Shown here: positions 41,492 through 50,716 of the stretch, piece after piece | How positions within the stretch are numbered: the first letter of the stretch is position 1 | Layout: every line of letters starts with the position of its first letter | From: Sediminicola sp963974715 | GTDB lineage: Bacteria > Bacteroidota > Bacteroidia > Flavobacteriales > Flavobacteriaceae | DNA length: 64,000 bases | Assembly: GCA_963974715.1 (NCBI GenBank) | Contig: CAXBDK010000017.1 | Span: 21,493-85,492, forward strand | Direction of reading: 5' to 3' | The notes under the pieces: generated by a model | The model's database searches: none | Told to the model about the DNA's origin: nothing | Seen by the model: the letters and a program-made list of their open reading frames with translations, nothing else | Program-made: the position numbers and the translations under genes

Positions 41492-42361
41492 ATGACGCTC
41501 AGTCCGTCCGAATTTATCCTAAATGGCGATGGGAGCATTTACCATCTGAACCTTTTACCGGACGATCTGGCACAGACCGTTATCACCGTTGGCGACCCGG
41601 ATCGGGTGCCCGAGGTTTCCAAATATTTCGATACCATTGCCCTTAAAAAAGGAAAACGAGAGTTCCTTACCCATACAGGTACGCTGAACGGAAAAACACT
41701 TTCCGTGGTCTCCACCGGAATCGGAACGGACAACGTTGATATTGTCCTGAACGAACTGGATGCCCTTGCGAACATCGATTTTAAGGACAGGACCGTTAAA
41801 CGGAACACCCGAAGGCTGGATATCATAAGAATAGGAACCTCAGGCGCCATTCACCCGGATATTCCCGTGGATTCCTTTTTGATGAGCGAATACGCCATGG
41901 GACTGGACAGTCTGTTACAATTCTATGACAGCGGGCATGTTCAAAATACAGAAATCCAAAAGGCCTTTATGGATCACAGCCAATGGGATACCAAAAAGTC
42001 GGCCCCCTATGTGGTCCGTTATAATGATGGGCTGGGCGAAAAACTGGCATCCCCAGTGGTGCAAAAAGGATTTACGGTCACCAATGTTGGATTTTATGGC
42101 CCCCAGGGCCGGGTGTTAAGGTTGCCCCTCCAAGACCCCGACCTAAACCAGAAATTGGCCTCTTTCCGGTTCGGACAGCTGAAATTGACCAATCTGGAAA
42201 TGGAGACTGCGGGAATCTACGGACTTTCACGGCTTTTGGGCCATAGGGCCGTATCCATGAACTGTATTTTGGCCAACAGGAGTACAGGGGAATTCTCTAA
42301 ACGGCCACAAGAGTCCATTGATGCCCTTATCCAATACACGCTTCAAAAACTTACCGAATAA
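41492..42361 (+). CDS. Nucleoside phosphorylase (uridine phosphorylase-like)
   Basis: A 289-aa PNP/UDP family enzyme that cleaves nucleosides with phosphate. Visible motifs: VITVGDPDRVPEV (phosphate loop, about 31-43), SVVSTGIGTDN, IIRIGTSGAIHPDI and LTNLEMETAGIYGLSRLLG, where the MET segment binds the ribose 2'-OH. It resembles uridine phosphorylases and related enzymes; base specificity is not certain. Its stop is directly followed by the next start (42362), so it is tightly coupled in an operon with the DUF1835 and binding-protein genes. Confidence 0.9.
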   Translation: MTLSPSEFILNGDGSIYHLNLLPDDLAQTVITVGDPDRVPEVSKYFDTIALKKGKREFLTHTGTLNGKTLSVVSTGIGTDNVDIVLNELDALANIDFKDRTVKRNTRRLDIIRIGTSGAIHPDIPVDSFLMSEYAMGLDSLLQFYDSGHVQNTEIQKAFMDHSQWDTKKSAPYVVRYNDGLGEKLASPVVQKGFTVTNVGFYGPQGRVLRLPLQDPDLNQKLASFRFGQLKLTNLEMETAGIYGLSRLLGHRAVSMNCILANRSTGEFSKRPQESIDALIQYTLQKLTE

Positions 42362-43210
42362 ATGAAAAAAGTATCGATACTGGGAGTACCTGAACATTTT
42401 AATTTTCCATGGCAACTTGCCATAGATGAAGGGGCCTTTGAGGAAAGGGGCATCGATCTGGAATGGACAGATGTTCCCGAAGGTACCGGAAAAATGTCCA
42501 AGATGCTTGAAAACGGGGAGGCCGATCTGGCCGTTATGCTTACCGAAGGCACCGTAAAAAGTATGGCGGACGGCAATCCCATCAAAATCGTACAGGAATT
42601 TATAGTCTCTCCCCTTCTCTGGGGAATACACGTAGGGGCCAAAAGCGGTTTTAAAGAGGTGTCCGAACTTCGGAACGCAACGGTCGCCATCAGTCGCTTT
42701 GGCAGTGGCAGCCATTTAATGGCCTTCGTACATGCACGGGAACAGGGTTGGGATACCACAAAACTTAAATTTTTGGTGGTCAACGATATGAAGGGTGCGA
42801 TAGACGCTTTGGAAAACGGTACCGCCGATTACTTTATGTGGGAACATTTTATGACCAAGCCCTTGGTGGACAATGGCACTTTTAGGAGGTTGGGCGACTG
42901 TCCCACGCCCTGGCCCTGTTTTGTGATCGTTGCCCATGAACGTTTTATCAGGGAACAAGCCGGGATTTTGGGACATATCCTTCAAACCATCAATGCCTAT
43001 ACAGAAGAATTCAGGAACATCCCCAGTATCGATAGGACCCTTGCAAATGCCTACGGACAACAATTGGAGGATATACGGAAATGGCTCTCCCTGACCCAGT
43101 GGAGCACTTCGCAGATACGTACCGCAACCCTGATGGGAGTACAGCAACGATTAATGGAGCTTGCATTGATCCACGAAATCAGACCAGCACAAGATTTGGT
43201 CCATTCCTAA
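42362..43210 (+). CDS. NMT1/SsuA-like substrate-binding protein without signal peptide
   Basis: A 282-aa two-lobe periplasmic-binding-protein fold of the NMT1/thiamine-precursor or aliphatic-sulfonate type: VPEHFNFPWQLAIDEGAFEERGID, GTGKMSKMLENGEADLAVMLTEG, VAISRFGSGSHLMAF and the hinge DMKGAIDALENGTADYFMWEHFMT. It lacks a signal peptide or lipobox, and no ABC permease or ATPase is adjacent, so it is likely a cytosolic enzyme or sensor of small ligands, not a transporter subunit. It is the last gene of a three-gene operon, ending in a 4-nt tail-to-tail overlap with the receiver protein. Confidence 0.85.
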   Translation: MKKVSILGVPEHFNFPWQLAIDEGAFEERGIDLEWTDVPEGTGKMSKMLENGEADLAVMLTEGTVKSMADGNPIKIVQEFIVSPLLWGIHVGAKSGFKEVSELRNATVAISRFGSGSHLMAFVHAREQGWDTTKLKFLVVNDMKGAIDALENGTADYFMWEHFMTKPLVDNGTFRRLGDCPTPWPCFVIVAHERFIREQAGILGHILQTINAYTEEFRNIPSIDRTLANAYGQQLEDIRKWLSLTQWSTSQIRTATLMGVQQRLMELALIHEIRPAQDLVHS

Positions 43211-43662
43211 TCTTCGTCCCTATAAATATTTCCATCAAAAGGAAAATAACGTTGCATGATCATCAACAAATGTTCATCGGATAGGGGCTTTTGCAGGTAT
43301 TCCTTGATCATGGGATTGTTGCTTGCCCTGATCAGGTCACGTTCGTCCTCGCTCACGGTGATCATCACGATCACTATGTGCTCTTTCATCTCTTCCGAAA
43401 AGCGTTGGGCATATGCATCCAAAAAGCCCCAGCCATCCAAAATGGGCATATTGATGTCCAAGATCAACAAGCAGGGCCCAAAGCTGTCCTCCCCTTTTAG
43501 GGTGATGCTCACTTCGTCCAAAAAATCGAGGGCCTCCCTTCCGTTAAGGGCCGTATAGACTTTGGCGTCCAATCCCAATTTACGGATGAAGATTTTATTG
43601 AGAAAGATGGAAGCTTCGTCATCATCCACCAACAATACCGAGTTTATTGCAAATTTTTCCAA
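43207..43662 (-). CDS. Stand-alone response regulator receiver protein
   Basis: A 151-aa CheY-like receiver without output domain. Acidic pocket VDDDEAS at 12-18, phosphoacceptor Asp69 in CLLILDINMP, Thr/Ser switch region VMITVSED, and Lys in EYLQKPLSDEH. Such proteins commonly act in phosphorelays in Bacteroidota. The partner histidine kinase is not in the window. It ends in a 4-nt overlap with the convergent binding-protein gene. Confidence 0.92.
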   Translation of the reverse strand: MEKFAINSVLLVDDDEASIFLNKIFIRKLGLDAKVYTALNGREALDFLDEVSITLKGEDSFGPCLLILDINMPILDGWGFLDAYAQRFSEEMKEHIVIVMITVSEDERDLIRASNNPMIKEYLQKPLSDEHLLMIMQRYFPFDGNIYRDED

Positions 43663-43737
43663 GTAAAAGGTTCTATAGTAATTAGTAATCCAGGCAAAAT
43701 TAACCTAAAAATAGTGATATTGTTGTTTAAAATGGCC

Positions 43738-44403
43738 TCACCACCCCACAATTTCCCTACCGACCGAGGTAAGTAATTTGTTTGTCCCGCTAAAATGTTT
43801 GTTCCCAAACCAATATCCCCTATTGGCACTTAAGGGAGATGGATGGCCGGAGGTCAGGATATGATGTTTGGAAGCATCGATCAGGGTCATTTTCTTTTTG
43901 GCATAACCGCCCCATAATAGAAAGACCACATCTTTTTTTTCTTGGGATACGGTACCGATCACGGCATCCGTAAAAAGTTCCCAGCCCCTTCCCTGATGGC
44001 TTCCCGCTTGGTGCGCCCTTACCGTTAACGTGGCGTTGAGCAATAATACCCCCTGATCTGCCCAGTGCTCCAAGTTGCCGCTGACCGGATACGGTTTGCC
44101 AACGTCGGTCTGCAGTTCCTTAAAAATATTGATCAGGGAAGGGGGATGCGGGATACCGTCCTTTACCGAAAAGCAGAGTCCGTTCGCTTGGTCGGGACCA
44201 TGGTAGGGGTCCTGTCCAAGAATCACCACTTTTAGCTTATCAAAGGGGCAATGGTCGAAGGCCGCAAAGATGTCACTTCCCTTAGGGTAGCAAACATGTT
44301 CCGAATACTCCTTTCTTACAAACTCCGTCAACCGTGTGAAATAGGGTTTGGCAAACTCTTTGGACAACTTCCCTTTCCAGCTATCATGAATATGTACGTT
44401 CAT
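43738..44403 (-). CDS. ung: Uracil-DNA glycosylase
   Basis: A 221-aa family 1 uracil-DNA glycosylase. Catalytic water-activating motif GQDPYHG at 63-69 (Asp65), the ANGLCFSV stacking segment, LLLNATLTV and the C-terminal leucine-loop motif HPSPLSA with the catalytic His. It removes uracil from DNA to start base excision repair. Complete length. Transcribed divergently from mutS2, with 48 bases between the starts. Confidence 0.97.
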   Translation of the reverse strand: MNVHIHDSWKGKLSKEFAKPYFTRLTEFVRKEYSEHVCYPKGSDIFAAFDHCPFDKLKVVILGQDPYHGPDQANGLCFSVKDGIPHPPSLINIFKELQTDVGKPYPVSGNLEHWADQGVLLLNATLTVRAHQAGSHQGRGWELFTDAVIGTVSQEKKDVVFLLWGGYAKKKMTLIDASKHHILTSGHPSPLSANRGYWFGNKHFSGTNKLLTSVGREIVGW

Positions 44404-44414
44404 TTAAAAAGACT

Positions 44415-44422
44415 TATTTTTG
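44415..44422 (+). promoter_or_regulatory. -7 promoter box of mutS2 gene
   Basis: TATTTTTG matches TAnnTTTG, 29 bases before the ATG at 44452 and just outside the start of the divergent ung gene. Confidence 0.6.
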
Positions 44423-44451
44423 CTGTTCCAAAATTAGGGCTTTCTATTGCT

Positions 44452-46629
44452 ATGGACAATATTCATCATAAAACACTTCAAGATCTGGAATTCCCCACGG
44501 TACTGGAGCAACTTTCGCTCAGGTGCACTACCGAGTTGGGGAAGGAGCAGGTACTTACCCTTGTGCCCTTGGGCAGCAAGACCGAAATAACCGGTAGTTT
44601 GGGCCGGACTTCCGAATACCTGTCCTCCCACACCAATGGAAACAGGCTCCCGAACCACGGTTTTGATGCGATCGATCCCGAACTGAGGCTCCTTAAAATA
44701 GAAAATGCCAGTTTGGAGGTAAGCTCCTTTAAGAAAATAGCCACCATCTGTACCAATGTTACGGACCATATCAAGTTCCTTAAAAAGTTCAAGGACTATT
44801 ATCCGTTGCTCTTCCGGTCTTCCGAGCTTCTGGAGCCCAATTCCGATATCGTGGAACGGATCGGGATGGTGCTGGACCGGTTCGGGGAAGTAAAGGACAG
44901 TGCCTCCGAAAATTTGGGAACCATAAGAAGGGAGATCAATTTTGTAAAGGGCAAGATCAACCAAAGTTTTTCCGCAGCCCTCAACACCTACAACGGACTG
45001 GATTATCTGGACGAGATCAGGGAGTCGGTGGTGGACAACAGGCGCGTACTGGCGGTCAAGGCCATGTACCGAAAAAAAATAAAGGGCTCCGTGATGGGCT
45101 CCTCCAAGACCGGGAGCATCGTCTATATCGAACCGGAAGCCACACTTACTTACAGCAGGGAGCTTAACAATCTTGAGTTTGATGAAAGCGAGGAGATAAA
45201 ACGTATACTGAAGTCCCTTACGGAACATATCAGGCCCTATTCGCCGCTATTGCGGACGTATCAGGAATACCTAACTGGAATCGACATCACCGCCGCCAAG
45301 GCGAAATATGCGCTGGACATGAACGGGGTGATGCCGATCGTAAACGAGGATAAAAAAATGATCCTCCGGGATGCCTACCATCCCCTACTCTACCTATCCA
45401 ACAAACGGAAGAACGAAAAGACCCATCCACAGACCATTTCCCTACAGCCCGATAACAGGATCATTGTTATTTCCGGACCCAATGCGGGTGGAAAGAGCAT
45501 TACCCTAAAGACCATAGGATTGTTACAGTTAATGGTGCAAAGCGGCATGCTGGTCCCAGTGCACGAACGCAGTACCATATGTTTGTTCGAAAATATCCTT
45601 ACGGATATCGGGGATAACCAGTCCATAGAGAACCACCTTAGCACCTATAGCTATCGGCTCAAGAACATGAACAACTTTTTGCGAAAGTGCAACGATAGCA
45701 CGCTGTTCCTGATCGATGAGTTCGGCACGGGCAGCGACCCCGAACTGGGCGGTGCTTTGGCCGAATCCTTTTTGGAGGTGTTTTATGAAAGAGGGGCCTA
45801 TGGGGTGATCACCACCCATTATTCCAATCTAAAGATGCTGGCCAATGAGCTACCCGAGATGACCAATGCCAATATGATGTTCGATTCCAGGACCTTGGAG
45901 CCCACATATCAGTTGGTACTGGGACAAGCGGGCAGTTCCTTTACCTTTGAAGTGGCACAAAAGAACGGGATTCCCTATAGTCTGATCAACAAGGCCAAGA
46001 AAAAGATAGAACGTGGAAAGGTACGTTTTGATGCCACCATCGCCAAGCTGCAAAAGGAACGCAGCAGGATGGAAAAAACGGGCTCCCAGTTAAGGGAAGA
46101 GGAAACCAAGGCACGGGACGAGGCAAAACGTTTGGAAGAACTGAACGTACGTGTAAAATCCAAATTGGAGAACTACCAGGAAATGTACGACCACAATCAG
46201 CGTATGATCTATCTTGGCAACAAGGTAAACGATGCCGCGGACAAATACTTTAACGACAAAAAGAAAAGGCCCTTGGTCTCCGAACTGCTCCGTATCGTAG
46301 AAACGGAGAACAGCAAGCGAAAAAAGAAGACCCCGAAAGAGGCCAAACAGGAACAGGAAAAAAAGGTCGCGGTAACCCAAGAACTGGAACAAAAATTGGA
46401 GGTCGTACGGGAAGAAAAGAAAAAGCGGAAGAAAAAGGCCGTTACCGAGGAAAAGAACAAACCCCGACCCGTACTTAAACTTGGCGACAGGGTACGGATG
46501 TTGGAAGGAAAGGCCATTGGCACCATCGATTCGCTGGAAAAAAACAAAGCGACCGTAAATTATGGGCTGTTTACCACACAAATGGCCGTGGACCAATTGG
46601 AACTGGTGGAAGCCAAAAAAAACAACTAA
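44452..46629 (+). CDS. mutS2: MutS2-like protein lacking the Smr nuclease domain
   Basis: A 725-aa MutS-family ATPase. It has the MutS2 core without the mismatch-reading N-terminal domain: helical lever and clamp (about 60-300), then ATPase with Walker A ISGPNAGGKSITLK near 340-353, Walker B TLFLIDEFGTGSDP near 415-428, and the signature TTHYSNLK. A long Lys/Glu coiled coil (about 500-680) ends in a KOW-like domain (LKLGDRVRMLEGKAIGTIDSL). The C-terminal Smr domain of classical MutS2 is absent. MutS2 proteins act on recombination intermediates and stalled ribosomes. I set the start at 44452, where the family begins; the frame is open further upstream to 44251 but that part antisense-overlaps ung. 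Confidence 0.92.
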   Translation: MDNIHHKTLQDLEFPTVLEQLSLRCTTELGKEQVLTLVPLGSKTEITGSLGRTSEYLSSHTNGNRLPNHGFDAIDPELRLLKIENASLEVSSFKKIATICTNVTDHIKFLKKFKDYYPLLFRSSELLEPNSDIVERIGMVLDRFGEVKDSASENLGTIRREINFVKGKINQSFSAALNTYNGLDYLDEIRESVVDNRRVLAVKAMYRKKIKGSVMGSSKTGSIVYIEPEATLTYSRELNNLEFDESEEIKRILKSLTEHIRPYSPLLRTYQEYLTGIDITAAKAKYALDMNGVMPIVNEDKKMILRDAYHPLLYLSNKRKNEKTHPQTISLQPDNRIIVISGPNAGGKSITLKTIGLLQLMVQSGMLVPVHERSTICLFENILTDIGDNQSIENHLSTYSYRLKNMNNFLRKCNDSTLFLIDEFGTGSDPELGGALAESFLEVFYERGAYGVITTHYSNLKMLANELPEMTNANMMFDSRTLEPTYQLVLGQAGSSFTFEVAQKNGIPYSLINKAKKKIERGKVRFDATIAKLQKERSRMEKTGSQLREEETKARDEAKRLEELNVRVKSKLENYQEMYDHNQRMIYLGNKVNDAADKYFNDKKKRPLVSELLRIVETENSKRKKKTPKEAKQEQEKKVAVTQELEQKLEVVREEKKKRKKKAVTEEKNKPRPVLKLGDRVRMLEGKAIGTIDSLEKNKATVNYGLFTTQMAVDQLELVEAKKNN

Positions 46630-47031
46630 ATGGAAACACACAAGATCATATTGTTCGATGGGGTCTGCAACCTCTGCAACGGCGCCATACAGTTTGTCAT
46701 AAAACATGATAAGAAGGATGTTTTTAGATATGCCCCATTACAGGGCGGCGTCGGGGCCGCACTGCTGGCCGAAAGGAACATAGATACCAGCCAGATAGAC
46801 AGCATCATCCTGATCGAACCGGGCGTTGCCTATTATACCAAGTCCGCTGCTGCCCTGAAAATCGGGCAGGAATTTGGAGGGGCATGGAAAATGCTCGGCC
46901 TTTTGGAATGGATCCCCGAAAAAATAAGTAATTTTATCTATGACATCGTGGCCAGAAACCGGTACAAATGGTTTGGCAAAAAAGACGACTGTATGATTCC
47001 CACCCCGGAACTGAAGGCCAAATTCCTTTAA
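46630..47031 (+). CDS. DCC family thiol-disulfide oxidoreductase
   Basis: A 133-aa DUF393 protein. The motif FDGVCNLCNGAIQFV near 9-23 carries the DxxCxxC active site that names the DCC family, followed by FRYAPLQGG and the C-terminal WIPEKISNFIYDIVARNRYKWFGKKDDC. A thioredoxin-like redox role is predicted. The ATG follows the mutS2 stop without any gap, so it is translated from the same mRNA. Confidence 0.9.
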   Translation: METHKIILFDGVCNLCNGAIQFVIKHDKKDVFRYAPLQGGVGAALLAERNIDTSQIDSIILIEPGVAYYTKSAAALKIGQEFGGAWKMLGLLEWIPEKISNFIYDIVARNRYKWFGKKDDCMIPTPELKAKFL

Positions 47032-47043
47032 TATTAGCGGTAT

Positions 47044-48144
47044 ATGGACGTAGATAAAATCAAAAGGAGCAAAATGCGGAAAAAGAGGTACGTGGTTCCC
47101 GTAATCTTGCTGCTATTGCTCATTGCCCTTAGGATCGCACTTCCCTATATCGTCAAAAAATATGTGAACGACACCTTGGCCGATATCCCCGGTTACTACG
47201 GACAGGTGGAGGATATCGACCTATCGTTGATACGGGGCGCCTATGTTATAAAGAACCTTTATCTTAACAAGGTGAACGCCGGATCGGAGGTCCCCTTTCT
47301 GGATTTTGAAAAGACCGATATCTCCATCGAGTGGAAATCGCTCTTTAGGGGCAAGATCGTGAGCGAGATCATTATGACCAGGCCCAAGGTCATTTATGTT
47401 TTTGAAGACCAACAAAAAGACACGGTGCGGGATGCCGATGGGGAAGATTGGAGCAAGGCCCTGACGGACCTGGTACCCATAGACATCAACACGCTGACCG
47501 TTAACGGTGGGAAAGTTGCCTTTGTGCAGTTAACGGCAGACCCCACAGTGGACCTTCACCTGGACCAACTTTCACTTACGGCCACCAATCTCAGAAACGT
47601 TGTTTCCAAGGATATGGACCTTCCATCCGAACTGCATGCCAAGGCCGTATCCATCGGCAATGGGAATATGGTCCTGGACGGCAGAATGAACCTGGTACAG
47701 CGCATTCCCGATATGGATATGTCCCTTTCCCTTGAAAACAGTCATGCCCCGGCACTGAACGCCTTTACCTCGCACTATGCCGGTATCGACTTTGACGAGG
47801 GGGATTTTAGCCTTTACAGTGAGGTTGTCATAGCCGACGGATTTTTAAAGGGCTATATAAAGCCAATATTGAAAGATGCCAAACTTATTGGAAAGGGCGA
47901 CAAATTCTTGGATGTGCTCTGGGAGGGGTTTGTGGGGTTCTTTAAATTCATTCTCAAAAACCACCGCAACAATACCCTTGCCACCAAGGTACCCTTAGAG
48001 GGAGACCTAAATGCGGTACAATCAAAATTATGGCCCACCATCACCAATATCTTTAAAAATGCTTGGATTCAGGCCTTTAAAGGGGTCGTGGATGGTGAAA
48101 TAGATTATGAGCAGGTAAAAAAGGAAGCACAAACGAATAACTAG
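47044..48144 (+). CDS. AsmA/DUF748-like membrane-anchored protein
   Basis: A 366-aa protein with one N-terminal membrane span (VVPVILLLLLIALRIALPYIV, about 17-37 after a basic start) and a long periplasmic region of repeating beta strands (VEDIDLSLIRGAYVIKNLYLNKV, DFEKTDISIEWKSLFRGKIVSEIIM, INTLTVNGGKVAFVQL). This matches DUF748/AsmA-like proteins, a superfamily with a proposed role in lipid transport between membranes; that function is only inferred here. It starts 13 bases after the DCC gene and completes a three-gene operon with mutS2. Confidence 0.8.
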   Translation: MDVDKIKRSKMRKKRYVVPVILLLLLIALRIALPYIVKKYVNDTLADIPGYYGQVEDIDLSLIRGAYVIKNLYLNKVNAGSEVPFLDFEKTDISIEWKSLFRGKIVSEIIMTRPKVIYVFEDQQKDTVRDADGEDWSKALTDLVPIDINTLTVNGGKVAFVQLTADPTVDLHLDQLSLTATNLRNVVSKDMDLPSELHAKAVSIGNGNMVLDGRMNLVQRIPDMDMSLSLENSHAPALNAFTSHYAGIDFDEGDFSLYSEVVIADGFLKGYIKPILKDAKLIGKGDKFLDVLWEGFVGFFKFILKNHRNNTLATKVPLEGDLNAVQSKLWPTITNIFKNAWIQAFKGVVDGEIDYEQVKKEAQTNN

Positions 48145-48159
48145 CAACCAATCAGCTTT

Positions 48160-49347
48160 TTATTTTAGGTTCTTCAGTATAAATTCCAGCATCGCATTGG
48201 TATTCTTATTTTCGCCAAAAGCAAGGTTTGTATATGAAATGGGAAGTACCAGTCCCAGATCGGAGAGGTGTTCTATACCATGTTCATATTCCATGTTCAC
48301 TTTTCCCGTGAGCAAGGTGTCCATTGACTTGCCGTCACAATATCTTCCATAGATTTTTTTAAGTCCGCTAAGGTAGAGTCGGTCCTTTGTAAACCCCCCG
48401 CCCCTATGGGCCCGTAAGGTGATGGTATAGGCGTCGTTCCTGTTTAGTTTATACTGGCCATGTATCAGATCGAAGGTATCGGAAAAACTGAAACCTTTTA
48501 TCAAACTGTCCGATGCCAAAACCCTATATGCCAATTCTTTAAGCCTTCTCAGTGTTAATGCGCCGGCCATGTACTCGCTGAAAACCGCCAAGCCTTCCTG
48601 TGTCTCCACGTTTTTGGGAAAGCCATTGGAGAATATTTTTAGTGGCTGTGCCATACCATTGTAGGTGGTTACCAAATGCACCCCTATTTCATGGTTGGCG
48701 AGCGTAAGCAATTGATTTTTTGAGAACTTTGCATTTCTTTTGATGAGCAAGGTACGGTTACTGTTGCTGACCATGGCATCGGCTGCCAGACTGTTCGAAA
48801 ATCCAATGTTGAGCGGAAAATCATAGGCCTTTACAAATTCCTCAAAATAAGCGCGGGCCTCCTCGGGACCGTAAAGTGGCTCCGCACCGGGCGCCCCTTG
48901 CGCTTCATCTTCCTCAAAGTGCAGTATAAAACGGGCATTCTGAACGTCCTTGTCGGTTGGGGTACCATATACCCGTAAGCAGTTGTAGTAAAATTTTTTG
49001 CCAGCCCCTATGGTCTCTATGCACTGGATCATATTGGCATAGTAATAGATAATGTCCTGGTACATTTTCCGGACCACCGTATCTTGCAAGCGTTCCAAGC
49101 GCTGCGCAAAGAACAATCGTTGTAGTTTATAGGGATCGAATTTTAACTTGGGGTATTTGAAGACAGGATCCACCGTATACTTGGAAGCAAAAAAGCGCTG
49201 TTTTTCCTTTTCTATGTTCAGTGGGTTCACATAGCTCAACAATTCGATACGCTTTACCAATCGGTCCAGGTTCTTGTCCAGTTCCAACAAATCGGGGTGT
49301 TCCGCTATGGCCTCGTACGCCTTTTTATTTTCCATTTGAATTTGCAT
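48160..49347 (-). CDS. DUF1704 (QEGLA motif) metallopeptidase-like protein
   Basis: A 395-aa protein of DUF1704, the flavohemoglobin-expression-modulating QEGLA-motif family. The zinc motif HEIGVH (ANHEIGVHLVTTYNG) and the QEGLA segment (NVETQEGLAVFSEYMAG) are present, with the C-terminal HRGGGFTKDRLYLSGLKKIY. Related proteins are tyrosine/carboxypeptidase-like zinc enzymes; activity is unproved. The gene starts two bases after the symporter's stop on the same strand, so they are cotranscribed. Confidence 0.88.
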   Translation of the reverse strand: MQIQMENKKAYEAIAEHPDLLELDKNLDRLVKRIELLSYVNPLNIEKEKQRFFASKYTVDPVFKYPKLKFDPYKLQRLFFAQRLERLQDTVVRKMYQDIIYYYANMIQCIETIGAGKKFYYNCLRVYGTPTDKDVQNARFILHFEEDEAQGAPGAEPLYGPEEARAYFEEFVKAYDFPLNIGFSNSLAADAMVSNSNRTLLIKRNAKFSKNQLLTLANHEIGVHLVTTYNGMAQPLKIFSNGFPKNVETQEGLAVFSEYMAGALTLRRLKELAYRVLASDSLIKGFSFSDTFDLIHGQYKLNRNDAYTITLRAHRGGGFTKDRLYLSGLKKIYGRYCDGKSMDTLLTGKVNMEYEHGIEHLSDLGLVLPISYTNLAFGENKNTNAMLEFILKNLK

Positions 49348-49349
49348 GG

Positions 49350-50654
49350 TTACCGAACGTTCAGATTATCGTCCCAGTTCTTTATTTTGGGGTCGCCCAA
49401 TTTTCCTATGGATTTGGCCACCACCATGGATACGGCAGCATCCCCGGTAACATTGACCACCGTTCTGCACATGTCCAAGGGACGGTCCACGGCAAATATC
49501 AAGGCCAATCCGGCTTCCGGGATACCCGCTTGTGCAAGTACGATGACCAGCATCACCATGCCCGCTCCTGGAACCGCAGCACTACCGATAGAGGCCAAGG
49601 TGGCGGTGACAATGATCCCAAGCTGGGCGGACAGGCTGAGTTCCATACCAAAAGCCTGGGCGATAAAGACCGCAGCAACGGCCTGGTACAGACTGGTACC
49701 GTCCATATTGATAGTGGCACCAATGGGCAGTACAAAACTGGTCACTTCCTCATCAACGCCCAAATGCTCCTCTACCCGTTCCATGGTAACGGGAAGGGTG
49801 GCAGCACTGGAACTCGTTGAAAAGGCCAATAACTGTGCGGGCGACATTCCCTTCATAAAAAAGGCCGGGGTCCTTTTGGTGACCAGCCAAACAATAAGCA
49901 TATAAACACCGATCATAAGGGCAAGTCCTATAAGCACCGAAAGTGCGTACCAGCCCAATGCCTTAAAAAGGTCCAAACTGGGCGATTCCACTACCAAGGC
50001 CGCCAAAAGGGCGAATACCCCAATGGGGGCCGCCAACATGATCAGATCTATCAGTTTGAGGATGACCTCATTGAACCCATCAAAAAATTTCTTTACCGGA
50101 GCGGCCTGCTCCTCGGGAATCAGGATAAGGCCGATCCCAAAAAATATCGCAAAGAAAATGACCTGTAACATATTGCCGTTATCACTGGCCGCCTGGAAGA
50201 TATTGCTCGGCACTAGATCTTCCAAGGCCTGCAAGGGTCCGGCTTCCCTCTGTTTGGCCGCCTGTGCTATACGGGAATCAGCATCGCCCTTATAGCTTTC
50301 CACCATTTCGTTGCGGGTCTGTTCGGTAATGGAGGTTCCCGGCTTGATGATATTTACAACTGCCAGGCCGATGGTGACCGCAATAATGGTGGTAACTATG
50401 TAGATACCGATGGTGCGCCCCCCCATCTGGGAAAGTTTGGAGATGTCCTTGAGGTCCGACACCCCTTTGATCAGCGACCCCAAGATCAGTGGGACCGCTA
50501 TCAACTTTAGGGCGTTGATGAAAATATTGCCAAAAGGCTTGATCCAATCAGATATAAAATCCGGTCCCCATTGAAAACGTACCATTAAAAAAGCGAACAG
50601 TACCCCTACCAGCATACCGATAAGAATTTGCCAGTGCAACTCCAATTTCCTCAT
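49350..50654 (-). CDS. Dicarboxylate/amino acid:cation symporter (DAACS family)
   Basis: A 434-aa inner-membrane transporter, GltP/GltPh-like, taking up glutamate/aspartate or C4-dicarboxylates with Na+ or H+. The family hallmarks are all present: serine-rich hairpin STSSSAATLP, NMDGT, the GIIVTATLASIGSAAVPGAG hairpin 2 and DRPLDMCRTVVNVTGD (with substrate-binding Asp, Arg, Asn, Asp). The large polar segment around 115-150 (SITEQTRNEMVESYKGD) is an extra loop seen in related bacterial carriers. Upstream of and cotranscribed with the DUF1704 gene. Confidence 0.94.
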   Translation of the reverse strand: MRKLELHWQILIGMLVGVLFAFLMVRFQWGPDFISDWIKPFGNIFINALKLIAVPLILGSLIKGVSDLKDISKLSQMGGRTIGIYIVTTIIAVTIGLAVVNIIKPGTSITEQTRNEMVESYKGDADSRIAQAAKQREAGPLQALEDLVPSNIFQAASDNGNMLQVIFFAIFFGIGLILIPEEQAAPVKKFFDGFNEVILKLIDLIMLAAPIGVFALLAALVVESPSLDLFKALGWYALSVLIGLALMIGVYMLIVWLVTKRTPAFFMKGMSPAQLLAFSTSSSAATLPVTMERVEEHLGVDEEVTSFVLPIGATINMDGTSLYQAVAAVFIAQAFGMELSLSAQLGIIVTATLASIGSAAVPGAGMVMLVIVLAQAGIPEAGLALIFAVDRPLDMCRTVVNVTGDAAVSMVVAKSIGKLGDPKIKNWDDNLNVR

Positions 50655-50716
50655 AAAAAATAAATTTTAAGGGGGTAATATACCATTTTGCGGGGAGAAC
50701 CGAAAAGGAATGGTTT

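Noticed and set aside
44251..44451. Longer N-terminus of the MutS2 protein
   Set aside because: It is antisense to ung and overlaps it; the MutS2 family starts at 44452 and a promoter box lies in between.
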